Shown: positions 18,719 through 28,135, counted from the stretch's first letter. The stretch: 41,168 nucleotides of DNA from Bacilli bacterium (GCA_031289255.1 JAITPW010000071.1:1-41168), one strand, 5' to 3'. Numbers and translations are program-made. The notes: generated by a model not told the origin, from the letters alone.

Positions 18719-18736
18719 ACTCTGACCTCCTTTAAC

Positions 18737-19126
18737 TTATTCAGTAACTTCTTCTTCATTTTCTTCAATTTCATCTACTTCTTCCGTATTTGAAACCTTA
18801 TCACCAATTACAATACTAATATGACTAGTTCTTTTTAAAACTGGTGCCGCAATTCCTTTTGCTTTAGGACGAAATCTCTTTAGAGTTGGTCCTTCATTAA
18901 TCATAATCTCTTTAACGAATAATGTTTCTTCATCCATCATATGATTATTAATAGCATTAGCCACTGCTGATTTTAATACTTTATCAACTAATGGGCTTGC
19001 TGCCTTGTTTGTATTTGCTAATATTACCATTGCTTCTACAGCACTCTTACCTCTGACTAAATCAGCTACTAAGCGAACCTTACGAGGAGCAATACGTAAA
19101 TTTTTAGCAATTGCTTTTGCTTCCAT
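18737..19126 (-). CDS. rplV: 50S ribosomal protein L22
   Basis: 129 residues. The core reads [21 protein letters not shown] at the start, and the long hairpin that reaches the exit tunnel ends in [20 protein letters not shown]. After the normal end there is an acidic tail of about 18 residues ([18 protein letters not shown]) that standard L22 (about 113 residues) lacks. Confidence 0.97.
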   Translation of the reverse strand: MEAKAIAKNLRIAPRKVRLVADLVRGKSAVEAMVILANTNKAASPLVDKVLKSAVANAINNHMMDEETLFVKEIMINEGPTLKRFRPKAKGIAAPVLKRTSHISIVIGDKVSNTEEVDEIEENEEEVTE

Positions 19127-19146
19127 TGAATAATCCTCCTTATCGC

Positions 19147-19428
19147 TTATTTCTTTTTAGCTTTCTTTTCGTCATAATCATGACCTTTATAAGTTCTTGT
19201 AGGAGCAAATTCACCTAATTTATGACCTACCATGTCTTCAGTAACATATACTGGGACATGAACTCTTCCATTATATACTGCAAAAGTATGTTCAATAAAT
19301 TCTGGGAATATTGTTGAGCGTCTTGACCATGTTTTAATTACAGTCTTTTTTCCACTAGCTTCTACTTCAGCCACTTTTTTAAGTAAGTAACTATCAACAA
19401 ATGGTCCCTTTTTTATACTACGAGCCAT
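19147..19428 (-). CDS. rpsS: 30S ribosomal protein S19
   Basis: 93 residues starting [19 protein letters not shown], with [22 protein letters not shown] and [16 protein letters not shown]. Located in the 30S head near S13. Canonical order rplB-rpsS-rplV. Confidence 0.98.
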   Translation of the reverse strand: MARSIKKGPFVDSYLLKKVAEVEASGKKTVIKTWSRRSTIFPEFIEHTFAVYNGRVHVPVYVTEDMVGHKLGEFAPTRTYKGHDYDEKKAKKK

Positions 19429-19449
19429 TAACTTTTCCTCCTTTAGATC

Positions 19450-20286
19450 CTATTTTTGTTTTTTACGTCTAACGATTAATTTGCTTGAAGCTTTTTTACG
19501 ATTTCTTGTTTTTAATCCAAGAGCCGGTTTACCCCAAGGTGTAACTGGTGCTTTACGTCCAATTGGTGCACGACCTTCTCCACCACCATGTGGATGATCA
19601 TTTGGATTCATTACTGAACCACGAACAGTAGGTTTAACACCTAACCAGCGCGTACGTCCTGCTTTACCAATATTAACTAATGAATGGTCACTATTACCAA
19701 CTTCACCAATTGTCGCACGACAAGTATTTAAGACTTTTCGTACTTCTCCAGAACTTAATCTTAAAGTAGTATATTTATCATCTTCATTACCTAATACTTG
19801 AACACTTGTTCCTGCTGAACGAGCCATTTGGCCACCTTTACCTGGTTGTAATTCAATATTATGAATTAATGTCCCATCAGGGATGTTTTTAAGTTCTAAA
19901 GCATTACCTACTTTAATATCAACTACTGATCCTGATTCAATCACCATACCAACTTTTAAGCCTTTTGGTGCAATAATATATCTTTTTTCACCATCGGCAT
20001 AGTTAATCAAAGCAATATTAGCTGAACGATTTGGATCATATTCGATAGTTGCTACATTTCCTAATACTCCATCTTTATTTCTTCTAAAGTCAATAATACG
20101 ATATTGTCTTTTATGTCCTCCACCACGATGGCGAACGGTGATTTTACCTGAGTTGTTACGTCCACCTTTTTTATTTAGTGGAGCCAACAGCGATCTCTCT
20201 GGCTTAGTAGTAGTAATTTCATCAAATACTAATACTGACATTCCACGACGACCATTGGTGGTTGACTTGTACTTCTTTATTGCCAT
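19450..20286 (-). CDS. rplB: 50S ribosomal protein L2
   Basis: 278 residues, the usual length. Diagnostic parts are [20 protein letters not shown], the SH3-like core, and the C-terminal [20 protein letters not shown] with the conserved histidine. L2 is needed for subunit joining and peptidyl transfer. Confidence 0.99.
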   Translation of the reverse strand: MAIKKYKSTTNGRRGMSVLVFDEITTTKPERSLLAPLNKKGGRNNSGKITVRHRGGGHKRQYRIIDFRRNKDGVLGNVATIEYDPNRSANIALINYADGEKRYIIAPKGLKVGMVIESGSVVDIKVGNALELKNIPDGTLIHNIELQPGKGGQMARSAGTSVQVLGNEDDKYTTLRLSSGEVRKVLNTCRATIGEVGNSDHSLVNIGKAGRTRWLGVKPTVRGSVMNPNDHPHGGGEGRAPIGRKAPVTPWGKPALGLKTRNRKKASSKLIVRRKKQK

Positions 20287-20305
20287 TCTCGCTTACCTCC
20301 TTATC

Positions 20306-20614
20306 TTATTCAACTTCCATATTATAAATATTTACATTTGAATCTTTACTTAATTTAATGATAGCACGTTTTTTCTTACCAATTTTTCCAATAAAACGGC
20401 CACGTCTTTTTAATTTTGGTTTACTTACGATAATGTTTACTTTCTCAACTTTTGAACCTGGAAAAGCAATTTCAAATGCTCTTTTAACTTCATCACGAGA
20501 AGCCTTAACATCAACTTCGATAGTTACTTTATTATGTTCTTGATACATTTTTAAAGTATTTTCTGTAAGTATTGGTTTTTTTAATATTTCATAATGTTTA
20601 ATTTGTTCAGCCAT
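20306..20614 (-). CDS. rplW: 50S ribosomal protein L23
   Basis: 102 residues: ILKKPILTENTLKMYQEHNK at the start, then KVEKVNIIVSKPKLKRRGRF. L23 lies at the tunnel exit and is the docking site for trigger factor and SRP. The ATG overlaps the rplD stop region. Confidence 0.97.
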   Translation of the reverse strand: MAEQIKHYEILKKPILTENTLKMYQEHNKVTIEVDVKASRDEVKRAFEIAFPGSKVEKVNIIVSKPKLKRRGRFIGKIGKKKRAIIKLSKDSNVNIYNMEVE

Positions 20615-21246
20615 TATGCCAACACCTCCTCAACCTTTAGTATTGCATCTTTTGTCATTAAGACATTATCATAATGTAATAAATCTTCAACGTTAATGGT
20701 ATTGCATACCGCAACTTTTACTTTAGAAATATTACGTCCTGATAAGAAGATGTTTTGAGCATCATTATCAGTTGCAACAACAACAAGGGTTTTTCCTTCT
20801 ACTTCAAATGCTTTCATAAAATTAATAAAATCTTTTGTTTTAGGAGCTTCAAAGTTTAAACTTTCTAAAGCAAAGAATTTCTTATCTCTTAAAACAACAC
20901 TATATGCTGAACGCATTGCTAGTTTTCTTACTTTACGATTCATTTTAAGCTTGTAATTTTTTTCAGTAGTTGGTCCAAAAACCACACCTCCACCACGCCA
21001 TTGTGGTGATCTAATTGAACCTTGACGAGCACGTCCAGTTCCTTTTTGACGCCATGGTTTTCTTCCTCCACCGCGTACATCAGAACGATTCTTAACTGAA
21101 TGAGTTCCTTGTCTTAATGAAGCACGATAAACTAAGATTGCATCAAACATTGCTTGTTGATTAGGTTCAATCGCAAATATTTCATCTTTAAGATCAATAT
21201 TTCCAACTACTTGACCATCTTGACTATATAATTCAACGTTAGCCAT
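20614..21246 (-). CDS. rplD: 50S ribosomal protein L4
   Basis: 210 residues with the extended tunnel loop (RSDVRGGGRKPWRQKGTGRA, RQGSIRSPQWRGGGVVFGP) and the globular domain. In some bacteria L4 represses its own S10 operon by acting on the leader RNA; a structured leader is present here upstream of rpsJ. Confidence 0.98.
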   Translation of the reverse strand: MANVELYSQDGQVVGNIDLKDEIFAIEPNQQAMFDAILVYRASLRQGTHSVKNRSDVRGGGRKPWRQKGTGRARQGSIRSPQWRGGGVVFGPTTEKNYKLKMNRKVRKLAMRSAYSVVLRDKKFFALESLNFEAPKTKDFINFMKAFEVEGKTLVVVATDNDAQNIFLSGRNISKVKVAVCNTINVEDLLHYDNVLMTKDAILKVEEVLA

Positions 21247-21248
21247 GA

Positions 21249-22013
21249 TTAAACCTCCTTCATTTCAGTTGTTTCTTCTACAACTGCTTCTTCTTCAGTA
21301 ACTACAGTTTCTTCAACAACTGGTGCAACTGGTAATAAATCAACTAAATCAAATGAAGGTTTATTCTTGTTCACTGCTTTAATTCCTTCTTTTACCATAA
21401 CCATTCCCTTTTTAGGTCCTGGAATGTTTCCTTTGATTAATAGTAAATTGTTTTCAGTATCAACTTCAACAATAACTAAGTTTTGAACTGTCGTTCTTTT
21501 TACACCCATGTGCCCTGGTAATTTTTTACCTGGGAAAACACGATTTGCTGTAATAGCACCCATTGAACCAGGACGACGGTGGTAACGTGACCCATGAGCC
21601 ATTGGCCCACGAGATTGTCCATGACGCTTAATAGCCCCTTGGAATCCCTTACCTTTACTTGTTCCTGTTACATCTACGATATCTCCAGCTGTAAAGATAT
21701 CAACACTAATCTCTGTTCCTACTTCATAAGTCGACATCTCTTCAGACTTGAATTCTCTTACGAAGCGCTTAGGGTTTGTGTTTGCTTTGTCAAAATGACC
21801 TTTTTCTGGTTTGTTATAACCATTTCCGTGTTTAGGATTACGCAATTTCTTATCTTCAAATCCAACTTGAGTAGCAACATAACCATCATTTTCTAATGTC
21901 TTTTGTTGTGTTATTACATTTGGACTACATTCAACTACTGTTACCGGAACTAATGTTCCATCAGTTGTGAATACTTGCGTCATACCTAATTTACGACCTA
22001 AGATTCCTTTCAC
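21249..22013 (-). CDS. rplC: 50S ribosomal protein L3
   Basis: 254 residues. It starts [15 protein letters not shown] and contains the L3 loop around [20 protein letters not shown] and [10 protein letters not shown]. The normal family end is near residue 210-215; here a tail of about 35-40 residues follows, ending in a Glu/Val/Thr-rich acidic stretch from about 230 to 254. The core is intact, so the protein should be functional. Confidence 0.97.
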   Translation of the reverse strand: MKGILGRKLGMTQVFTTDGTLVPVTVVECSPNVITQQKTLENDGYVATQVGFEDKKLRNPKHGNGYNKPEKGHFDKANTNPKRFVREFKSEEMSTYEVGTEISVDIFTAGDIVDVTGTSKGKGFQGAIKRHGQSRGPMAHGSRYHRRPGSMGAITANRVFPGKKLPGHMGVKRTTVQNLVIVEVDTENNLLLIKGNIPGPKKGMVMVKEGIKAVNKNKPSFDLVDLLPVAPVVEETVVTEEEAVVEETTEMKEV

Positions 22014-22033
22014 TCTTGTTTCCTCCTACTTAA

Positions 22034-22342
22034 TTAAAGTTTAATTTCAATGTCAACACCACTAGGTAAATCTAATCTTGTTAAAACTTCAGTAGTTTTA
22101 GCAGTTGGGTTAACAATATCAATTAATCTTTTATGCGTTCTCATTTCGAACTGTTCACGACTATCTTTGTACTTATGAACCGCTCTAATGACTGTGTATA
22201 CTTGTCTTTCAGTTGGTAGTGGAACAGGTCCGACTACTTTAGCTCCTGATTTTTTAGCAGCATCCACAATTTTTTGCACTGATGCATCAAGAATGTGATG
22301 ATCATATGCTTTCAGTTTAATTCTGATTTTTTGTTGAGCCAT
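22034..22342 (-). CDS. rpsJ: 30S ribosomal protein S10
   Basis: 102 residues: [19 protein letters not shown] at the start, [20 protein letters not shown] and [17 protein letters not shown]. First gene of the S10-spc-alpha superoperon; S10 also pairs with NusB in antitermination. A strong GAAGGAGG site precedes the ATG and a hairpin lies just upstream of that site. Confidence 0.98.
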   Translation of the reverse strand: MAQQKIRIKLKAYDHHILDASVQKIVDAAKKSGAKVVGPVPLPTERQVYTVIRAVHKYKDSREQFEMRTHKRLIDIVNPTAKTTEVLTRLDLPSGVDIEIKL

Positions 22343-22446
22343 TTGGCATCCTCCTTCGTTAATATCTGGTATTAACTAGCTCCGCACGAATTACTTGACA
22401 ACGTCTATTGGCGTTCCAACAACCTCGCACATCAATGCTCGTTACC
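22343..22446 (-). ncRNA. Structured 5' leader of the S10 operon (candidate autoregulatory RNA)
   Basis: About 100 bases of GC-richer DNA separate the promoter from rpsJ. On the minus strand TTGGAACG pairs with CGTTGTCAA (one bulge) around CCAATAGA. A second stem pairs GTTAATA with TATTAAC (22358-22376) directly before the GGAGG site. Leaders of S10 operons commonly bind a ribosomal protein (L4 in E. coli) to control the operon; which protein would act here cannot be read from the sequence. Confidence 0.5.
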
Positions 22447-22451
22447 GATAC

Positions 22452-22481
22452 ATTATAACAAATTATCTATGAATTAAGCAA
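22452..22481 (-). promoter_or_regulatory. Promoter of the S10-spc-alpha operon
   Basis: On the minus strand a -35 box TTGCTT (22476-22481) and a perfect -10 TATAAT (22452-22457) are separated by 18 bases. Transcription would begin near 22445. No other comparably strong promoter was noted inside the ribosomal cluster. Confidence 0.7.
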
Positions 22482-22516
22482 GTGATAATGTTATATTTTT
22501 TTATAAAAAACATAAT

Positions 22517-22543
22517 AAAAGGACTAACTAAAATTAGTAGTCC
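22517..22543 (-). terminator. Terminator after the DUF71 gene
   Basis: On the minus strand GGACTA-CTAA pairs with TTAG-TAGTCC (one bulged base), followed by TTTTATTATGTTTTTT. It overlaps the stop codon of the PP-loop gene and isolates the ffh operon from the S10 promoter. Confidence 0.75.
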
Positions 22544-23234
22544 GCTTATTAATTCTCTTTTTATATAATTGGGGATAGATTTTTAATGAAAAACAATTCT
22601 CACTTTCTATTATCTCATCAACCTGATAATCTAACGGTTCTAAAAATAAAGGTCCATCATAAACAAGAGTATGGTATTCACCATTTTCTCCACAAACATC
22701 AATACCCAATACTTTGAATTCTTCAATCATATCTAAATCTAGCGTTCTCTTTAAGAATGATTGATCTAAATAATTTTTATTAACTCTTTTAAGTAAAGCT
22801 TTATACCCTTTATTAATAAACTCTCTTACTAATAATTCCCGATCTTCTTGCCATAATGGAAATAGCGCTTTTACTCCAACCATTTGGCATCGTGCTTCAC
22901 ACCACATACGATGTTCAATAATATCAATATCTCCAAAAACAACTGCTTCAAAAGCTAAATCACTTTTCATATCACTAAGATAAGTTTCAAACATATCATT
23001 ATAATAAGCTTGTCTAATGCGAGCGTGTAGAATATTCATACCTAATTTTTTAGCAAGATCATTTAATAAGGCAATATCAACATCATGAAACCATGAACCA
23101 TGATCATCATTAGTACTTACCAATAAGCCTAGACAATGATGTCCTTGGGCAATCATCCGATCTAAAGCCAGCATACTATCTTTATCACCTGAAAAACTGG
23201 TAATAAACTTAATCGGTTTCATCATACAGAGCAT
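22524..23234 (-). CDS. DUF71 / diphthine-ammonia-ligase-like PP-loop ATPase
   Basis: 236 residues of the adenine-nucleotide alpha-hydrolase fold. The N-terminal PP-loop reads SFSGDKDSMLAL (residues 13-24) and the C-terminal signature is GENGEYHTLVYDGPLF, both diagnostic of the DUF71/Dph6 family. In eukaryotes and archaea this family amidates diphthine on EF-2. Bacteria lack that modification, so this member must ATP-activate a different, unknown substrate. It overlaps the 3' end of the ABC-F gene by 26 bases, implying coupling. The start is uncertain: ATGs at 23234, 23225 and 23222 are all possible and none has a good ribosome binding site. Confidence 0.82.
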   Translation of the reverse strand: MLCMMKPIKFITSFSGDKDSMLALDRMIAQGHHCLGLLVSTNDDHGSWFHDVDIALLNDLAKKLGMNILHARIRQAYYNDMFETYLSDMKSDLAFEAVVFGDIDIIEHRMWCEARCQMVGVKALFPLWQEDRELLVREFINKGYKALLKRVNKNYLDQSFLKRTLDLDMIEEFKVLGIDVCGENGEYHTLVYDGPLFLEPLDYQVDEIIESENCFSLKIYPQLYKKRINKRTTNFS

Positions 23235-24837
23235 CGATTCGTTTTTGAATCATTTCATTATCTAAAAACTCTTCAAATGTCCCTTCATAAACTAGACAGC
23301 CATGAGGAGTAACTTCGATTATCTTATTCGCAAGACTATCGATAAAAGCAAAATCATGACTTGAAAATAATAAAGAACCTTTAAAACTCTTTAAACCATC
23401 ATTTACCGATGATATTGATTCTAAATCTAAATGGTTAGTTGGTTGGTCTAAAATAATGGTATTAGCTTCTTGTAACATCAGTCTTGCGAACATTAAACGC
23501 ATTTTCTCCCCACCTGATAAAACACTAACTTTCTTTAATGGTTCATCATGAGAAAATAACACTTTACCTAAATAACTTCGACAAAAAGCTTCTCCTTGTT
23601 CTTCTCCTGAAAATTGTCTTAACCAATCAACTAAATTAATATTCTTAGTTTTAAAATATTCACTGTTATCTTTAGGAAAATAAGCTGGTTCAACTGTAAT
23701 ACCCCATTTAATTGTTCCTTCACTAGCTTGTTTATCATTATTTAAAACTTGAAATAAACTAGTGATGATCGCATCATCACGAGAAAAGAAATAAACCTTA
23801 TCGCTACCATAAATATTAAAATTAACATTTTCAAAAATAACTTGATTATCTTCAACATATTTTAAATCATTAACTTCCAGAACATCATCACCTAAATTAC
23901 GAGCCGTATTTAAACCAATGAAGGGATAACGACGACTAGATGGTCTAATATCATCAAGGGTAATTTTATCAAGTAGTTTTTTACGAGATGTCGCTTGTTT
24001 TGATTTAGAAGCATTGGCACTAAAACGAGCAATAAACTCTTGTAATTCTTTAATTTTTTCTTCTTTTCTTTTATTGGTATCTTGCATCATGCGACTAGCT
24101 AGTTGACTAGATTCTTTCCAAAAATCATAATTACCAACATATAATGTGGCTTTTTGAAAATCAATATCTACTATATGGGTACAAACATTATTAATAAAAT
24201 GACGATCATGGGATACAACAATAATGGTTTTATCATAATTATCAATAAATTCTTCTAACCATTTAATCGCATAGAAATCTAAATGGTTAGTTGGTTCATC
24301 TAATAAAAGAATATCGGGATTACCAAACAGAGCTTGAGCTAATAATATTTTAACTTTATCTTCTCCTGTAATATCTTTCATCAGCTTGGTATAATCATTT
24401 TCTTTTAATCGTAAGCCATTTAACAATATTTCGGCATTACTTTCGGCTTCCCAACCATTTAACATCGCAAATTTCTCTTCTAATTCAGCCGCTTTGAAAC
24501 CATCTTCTTCATTAAAATCAGCTTTCATATAAAGATTATTTTTTTCCATCATAATATCATATAATTCTTTATGACCCATGATAATAGTATCTAAAATACT
24601 ATATTCATCATATTTAAACTGATCTTGTTGTAAGTAAGATATTCTTTGATTCTTATCATAAAAAACATCTCCTTTTGAAGGATCTAAGTCTTGGGATAGT
24701 ATTCTTAAAAAAGTTGATTTTCCTGCCCCATTAGCTCCAATAATTCCATAACAATTACCATCAGTGAATTTCATTGTTACATTTTCAAATAATTTATCTT
24801 CTCCAAAATTTAATGTTAAGTTTGAAACCTCAATCAT
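23209..24837 (-). CDS. ABC-F family ATPase (YkpA/YbiT-like)
   Basis: 542 residues, two ABC domains joined by a charged helical linker (about 240-300) and no membrane helices, as in ABC-F ribosome-associated proteins. Domain 1 has an intact Walker A (GANGAGKST, 34-42) and LLLDEPTNHLD (E181), but its signature reads ITGED (156-160). Domain 2 has a normal signature LSGGEK (440-445), but its Walker A position is SRDDAIITS with no lysine, and the catalytic glutamate is Q465 (LDQPTNHLD). The composite site from Walker A1 + signature 2 is therefore complete and the other is degenerate. The start has good context 10 bases after the CYTH/PLP gene. A translation-related role is inferred from the family. 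Confidence 0.9.
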   Translation of the reverse strand: MIEVSNLTLNFGEDKLFENVTMKFTDGNCYGIIGANGAGKSTFLRILSQDLDPSKGDVFYDKNQRISYLQQDQFKYDEYSILDTIIMGHKELYDIMMEKNNLYMKADFNEEDGFKAAELEEKFAMLNGWEAESNAEILLNGLRLKENDYTKLMKDITGEDKVKILLAQALFGNPDILLLDEPTNHLDFYAIKWLEEFIDNYDKTIIVVSHDRHFINNVCTHIVDIDFQKATLYVGNYDFWKESSQLASRMMQDTNKRKEEKIKELQEFIARFSANASKSKQATSRKKLLDKITLDDIRPSSRRYPFIGLNTARNLGDDVLEVNDLKYVEDNQVIFENVNFNIYGSDKVYFFSRDDAIITSLFQVLNNDKQASEGTIKWGITVEPAYFPKDNSEYFKTKNINLVDWLRQFSGEEQGEAFCRSYLGKVLFSHDEPLKKVSVLSGGEKMRLMFARLMLQEANTIILDQPTNHLDLESISSVNDGLKSFKGSLLFSSHDFAFIDSLANKIIEVTPHGCLVYEGTFEEFLDNEMIQKRIDALYDETD

Positions 24838-24847
24838 TTTATCACTC

Positions 24848-26737
24848 CTATATTTCGCTATTTATTACGATATCATTTATTATTTTTAAACATTCATCAA
24901 TATCTTGATAAGTTGTTTGATAATTAGTTACACTAATTCTCATGACATCCTCACCATGCCATTTATTACAATTAACATATAATACTTTAGTATCATTTAT
25001 CCTTTTAACTAATTGGGCACTACCGGCCTTATCTTCATAAAAACAAAGAATCTGATTAAAAAAGATTTCATTAATAATAGTAAATCCAATATTACTTAAA
25101 CCTATCGCAAAGTACTTACTTAGAGCATGTAATTGTAAAACCAATTCCCCTAAACCAGTCACTCCTAATGATTTAATACTAGCCCATATTTCAATACTCT
25201 GTGATCGCTTGGACATATCATTAGTAAAATCCATACTATTTCTAAGATCATCATCATCCATAATATTATTTAATGAATTAAGATAAGCTTTTTTATCTTT
25301 ACATAAAATCATCCCACAATCATAAGGAGTATTAAGTGTTTTATGACCATCACATACCCAAGAATGAGCTTTATTTAAATCTTTAGTAAGATATCGTAAT
25401 GATGGACATGCTTGGACATATAAGCCAAAAGCACCATCAATATGAATCCAAGCTTTCGTAGTTTTCGTTTTAGCATATACTTTACTAAAATCATCATAAC
25501 TACCCGTTAAAAGATTACCAGCTTGCAATATAATAATAGTATGATCATCGACATTAGTAATATCATCTACTTTGATACGACCTTGATCATCAGTATCAAT
25601 AATGGTAAGTTGTGATGTTTTTAGACCTAAGATATTAAAAATTTTATTAAAAGTGAAATGAGCTTGATTACTAATAATAATCTTAGCCTGTTCTCTATTT
25701 TCTCCTACTAAGCTTATTAAAGCTGCATTAATCGCAAGAAGATTACCACCAGCACTCCCTCTAACTAATCCTAAACTTGTTTCACTGGGTAAATCAAAAA
25801 GTTTAATAAACCATTTTTCTAAGATTACTTCTAATTGATTACTAAGAAAAGACATATCATAAACAGCACTGTTTTGATCCCAAATAGTACTTATTAACTT
25901 CGCATATAGACCACTTGGTAATATGCCGCCTACAACATAACCAAAGTATTTTGGTGAGTTAGTATTGACGATATTATTTTCATAACTCATTAACTCTTTA
26001 AGAATACTCGTACTCGAACATGGTAATTCATTAAGCTGATCATCGATATTAGTTAATTCACTCATGATGGGTTTTTGTTTAACTTCTGAGGCATATTTTT
26101 TAATATATTGGGCAATATCATCAATATTATCGTTAAAAACTTCCTTATTTATATTAGCAATAATATTACTTTTAAATAAATTATTATTCATATAAGCTTC
26201 ATAATAACGAGCTATTTTACTAAGTTGATTAGCTTGATAATTAATATGATAAGTACTTAGAAAGGCTTTTAAATATTCTTCATTATCATAATCATTAGCT
26301 TCAAATTCTATTTCATAATCAATTTTATTAAAATAATGAGATAAATCTAGACAAATAAGTCCTTGTTCAACTTTCACTTCCAACCGTTCCGTATGTAATG
26401 AACCAAGGTATTGTAATGATAAATTCATATTATTAAAATAAGTATTTAAACATTGGGGATTATCAATGATTTTAAGAAAATCATTTTTATTAATCATGAT
26501 ATTCTTTTCTAAAACATCATCTTTTCGTTTAGTCTTTAAACATATCTCATAAGTATTATTTTTTTCTCTAATCCGTAAGGCTTGTTCTTTATTCTTAAGT
26601 TCATCATGTATATCATTAAAATAATGATTTATTTGATGGTATTGAGTAAAAGAAAAATTATTAATAAGATCTTTTCTTATTAATAAATATTCCTTCCTAT
26701 TCAATAAATGTTTATATTCTATTTCAATATTTTGCAA
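24848..26737 (-). CDS. CYTH-domain / group II PLP-dependent decarboxylase fusion
   Basis: 629 residues with two domains. Residues 1-182 form a CYTH (triphosphate tunnel) domain: EIEYKHLL at 4-11, ALRIREK, TYEICLKTKR, TERLEV, DYEIEFE and the final KIARYYEAY. Residues about 200-629 form a fold type I PLP decarboxylase of the glutamate/aromatic amino-acid group: RGSAGGNLLA, H360, IHIDGAFG (D434) and the PLP lysine in DGHKTLN (K466). CYTH domains usually cleave triphosphates such as thiamine triphosphate or polyphosphate. The start is TTG with AAAGG upstream. M183 lies at the junction but has no ribosome binding site, so a single fused product is likely. Substrates of both halves are unknown. It sits 17 bases after ffh. 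Confidence 0.85.
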   Translation of the reverse strand: MQNIEIEYKHLLNRKEYLLIRKDLINNFSFTQYHQINHYFNDIHDELKNKEQALRIREKNNTYEICLKTKRKDDVLEKNIMINKNDFLKIIDNPQCLNTYFNNMNLSLQYLGSLHTERLEVKVEQGLICLDLSHYFNKIDYEIEFEANDYDNEEYLKAFLSTYHINYQANQLSKIARYYEAYMNNNLFKSNIIANINKEVFNDNIDDIAQYIKKYASEVKQKPIMSELTNIDDQLNELPCSSTSILKELMSYENNIVNTNSPKYFGYVVGGILPSGLYAKLISTIWDQNSAVYDMSFLSNQLEVILEKWFIKLFDLPSETSLGLVRGSAGGNLLAINAALISLVGENREQAKIIISNQAHFTFNKIFNILGLKTSQLTIIDTDDQGRIKVDDITNVDDHTIIILQAGNLLTGSYDDFSKVYAKTKTTKAWIHIDGAFGLYVQACPSLRYLTKDLNKAHSWVCDGHKTLNTPYDCGMILCKDKKAYLNSLNNIMDDDDLRNSMDFTNDMSKRSQSIEIWASIKSLGVTGLGELVLQLHALSKYFAIGLSNIGFTIINEIFFNQILCFYEDKAGSAQLVKRINDTKVLYVNCNKWHGEDVMRISVTNYQTTYQDIDECLKIINDIVINSEI

Positions 26738-26754
26738 AGTATCATAACCTTTAC

Positions 26755-28116
26755 TTAAAATTTCTTATTCTTCAACATTCCCATCATATCTTTCATGTTA
26801 GTAGGCATCTTACCACTACTCATCATGCCCCCAACTTGCTTCATCATCTTTTTCATACTTTCATATTCTCTTAGTACTTTATTGATTTCCACATTATTAA
26901 GACCACATCCTCTAGCGATACGTTCTTTACGTTTAGCTTTAATTAATTGAGGATTTCTTCGTTCTTTAGGTGTCATCGATTGAATAATAACCTTGGTCTT
27001 CTTTAGTTTATCACTAGCTTTAGCTTCTTCTTCATCACTTAATTTAGGCATTCCTGGTAACATTTTAGCAATTGAACCCAAAGATCCTAATTTATTAACT
27101 TGTTCCATCTGCTCAAGCATATCTTCTAAATCAAAATGCCCACTCATCATACGATCAGCTAATTTACCAGCCTTTTTCTCATCAATGACATTAGTAGCTT
27201 TTTCAATTAGCGAAATAACATCACCCATCCCCAACATACGTGAAACCATACGCTCCGGATAAAACAAATCTATTTGATCAAGTTTTTCTCCAGTACCGAT
27301 AAATTTAATAGGTACCCCAGTGATATGTTTAATTGATAAGGCCGCTCCCCCTCGTGAATCACCATCTAATTTAGTAAGAATGGCCCCTGTAATACCTAGT
27401 TGTTCATGATAAGATTGAGCCACATTAATAGCATCTTGACCAGTTAATGAATCAACAACTAACATAATTTCATCAGGATTAACTAAGTTCTTAATATCAA
27501 TTAATTCTTGCATTAATTCAGTATCTAAATGTAAACGTCCAGCTGTATCGATGATAATTAAATCATTATCATTATCATTAGCATAATTAAGACCATTTTC
27601 TACAATAAGTCGGGGATTATTTTTCCCTTGTTCAAAGACTGGAATATTAAGTTGTTTTCCAATCGTAATTAACTGATCAATAGCTGCTGGTCGATAAATA
27701 TCAGCTGCTATTAACAATGGTTTTTTATGATAATTTTTAGCCAATAAATTAGCAAGTTTTCCACTGGTCGTTGTTTTACCAGCTCCCTGTAAACCAACCA
27801 TCATAATAATTGTAGGTTTATTATTATTAAATTTTATTTCATTTAAAGAATCTCCAAAGAGATGAACTAGTTCATCATTAACAATTTTTACAACCATTTG
27901 TCCTGGATTTAATTGATTAATAACATCTTGTCCTAAAGCTTGTTCTTTAATATTCGCAATAAATTCTTTTACAACCAGGTAATTAACATCAGCTTCTAAT
28001 AATGCTAATCGTATTTCTTTAAACATCACATCCATATTTTCAGATGTTAGAGTGTGTTGTCCTTTTATTTTTTTTATACTAGCTTGTAAACGTTCCCCTA
28101 AATTTTCAAATGCCAT
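26755..28116 (-). CDS. ffh: Signal recognition particle protein Ffh
   Basis: 453 residues: N domain (1-90), GTPase G domain with P-loop GLQGAGKTT (108-116), DTAGR and TKLDGDSRGG, and a methionine-rich M domain (about 300-453) with GMPKLSDEEE and the RNA-binding RIARGCG. It binds signal sequences at the ribosome and targets them to SecYEG through FtsY. The ATG at 28116 is chosen over an upstream in-frame ATG because AGGTGAG lies just before it and the promoter overlaps the upstream one. It heads the operon ffh-CYTH/PLP-abcF-DUF71. Common ffh neighbours ylxM and rpsP are absent. Confidence 0.98.
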   Translation of the reverse strand: MAFENLGERLQASIKKIKGQHTLTSENMDVMFKEIRLALLEADVNYLVVKEFIANIKEQALGQDVINQLNPGQMVVKIVNDELVHLFGDSLNEIKFNNNKPTIIMMVGLQGAGKTTTSGKLANLLAKNYHKKPLLIAADIYRPAAIDQLITIGKQLNIPVFEQGKNNPRLIVENGLNYANDNDNDLIIIDTAGRLHLDTELMQELIDIKNLVNPDEIMLVVDSLTGQDAINVAQSYHEQLGITGAILTKLDGDSRGGAALSIKHITGVPIKFIGTGEKLDQIDLFYPERMVSRMLGMGDVISLIEKATNVIDEKKAGKLADRMMSGHFDLEDMLEQMEQVNKLGSLGSIAKMLPGMPKLSDEEEAKASDKLKKTKVIIQSMTPKERRNPQLIKAKRKERIARGCGLNNVEINKVLREYESMKKMMKQVGGMMSSGKMPTNMKDMMGMLKNKKF

Positions 28117-28135
28117 ATTCTCACCTCGTTGCATT

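Noticed and set aside
26191-26737. CYTH domain as a separate gene ending near M183
   Set aside because: No stop codon and no ribosome binding site at the junction; the frame continues unbroken into the decarboxylase.
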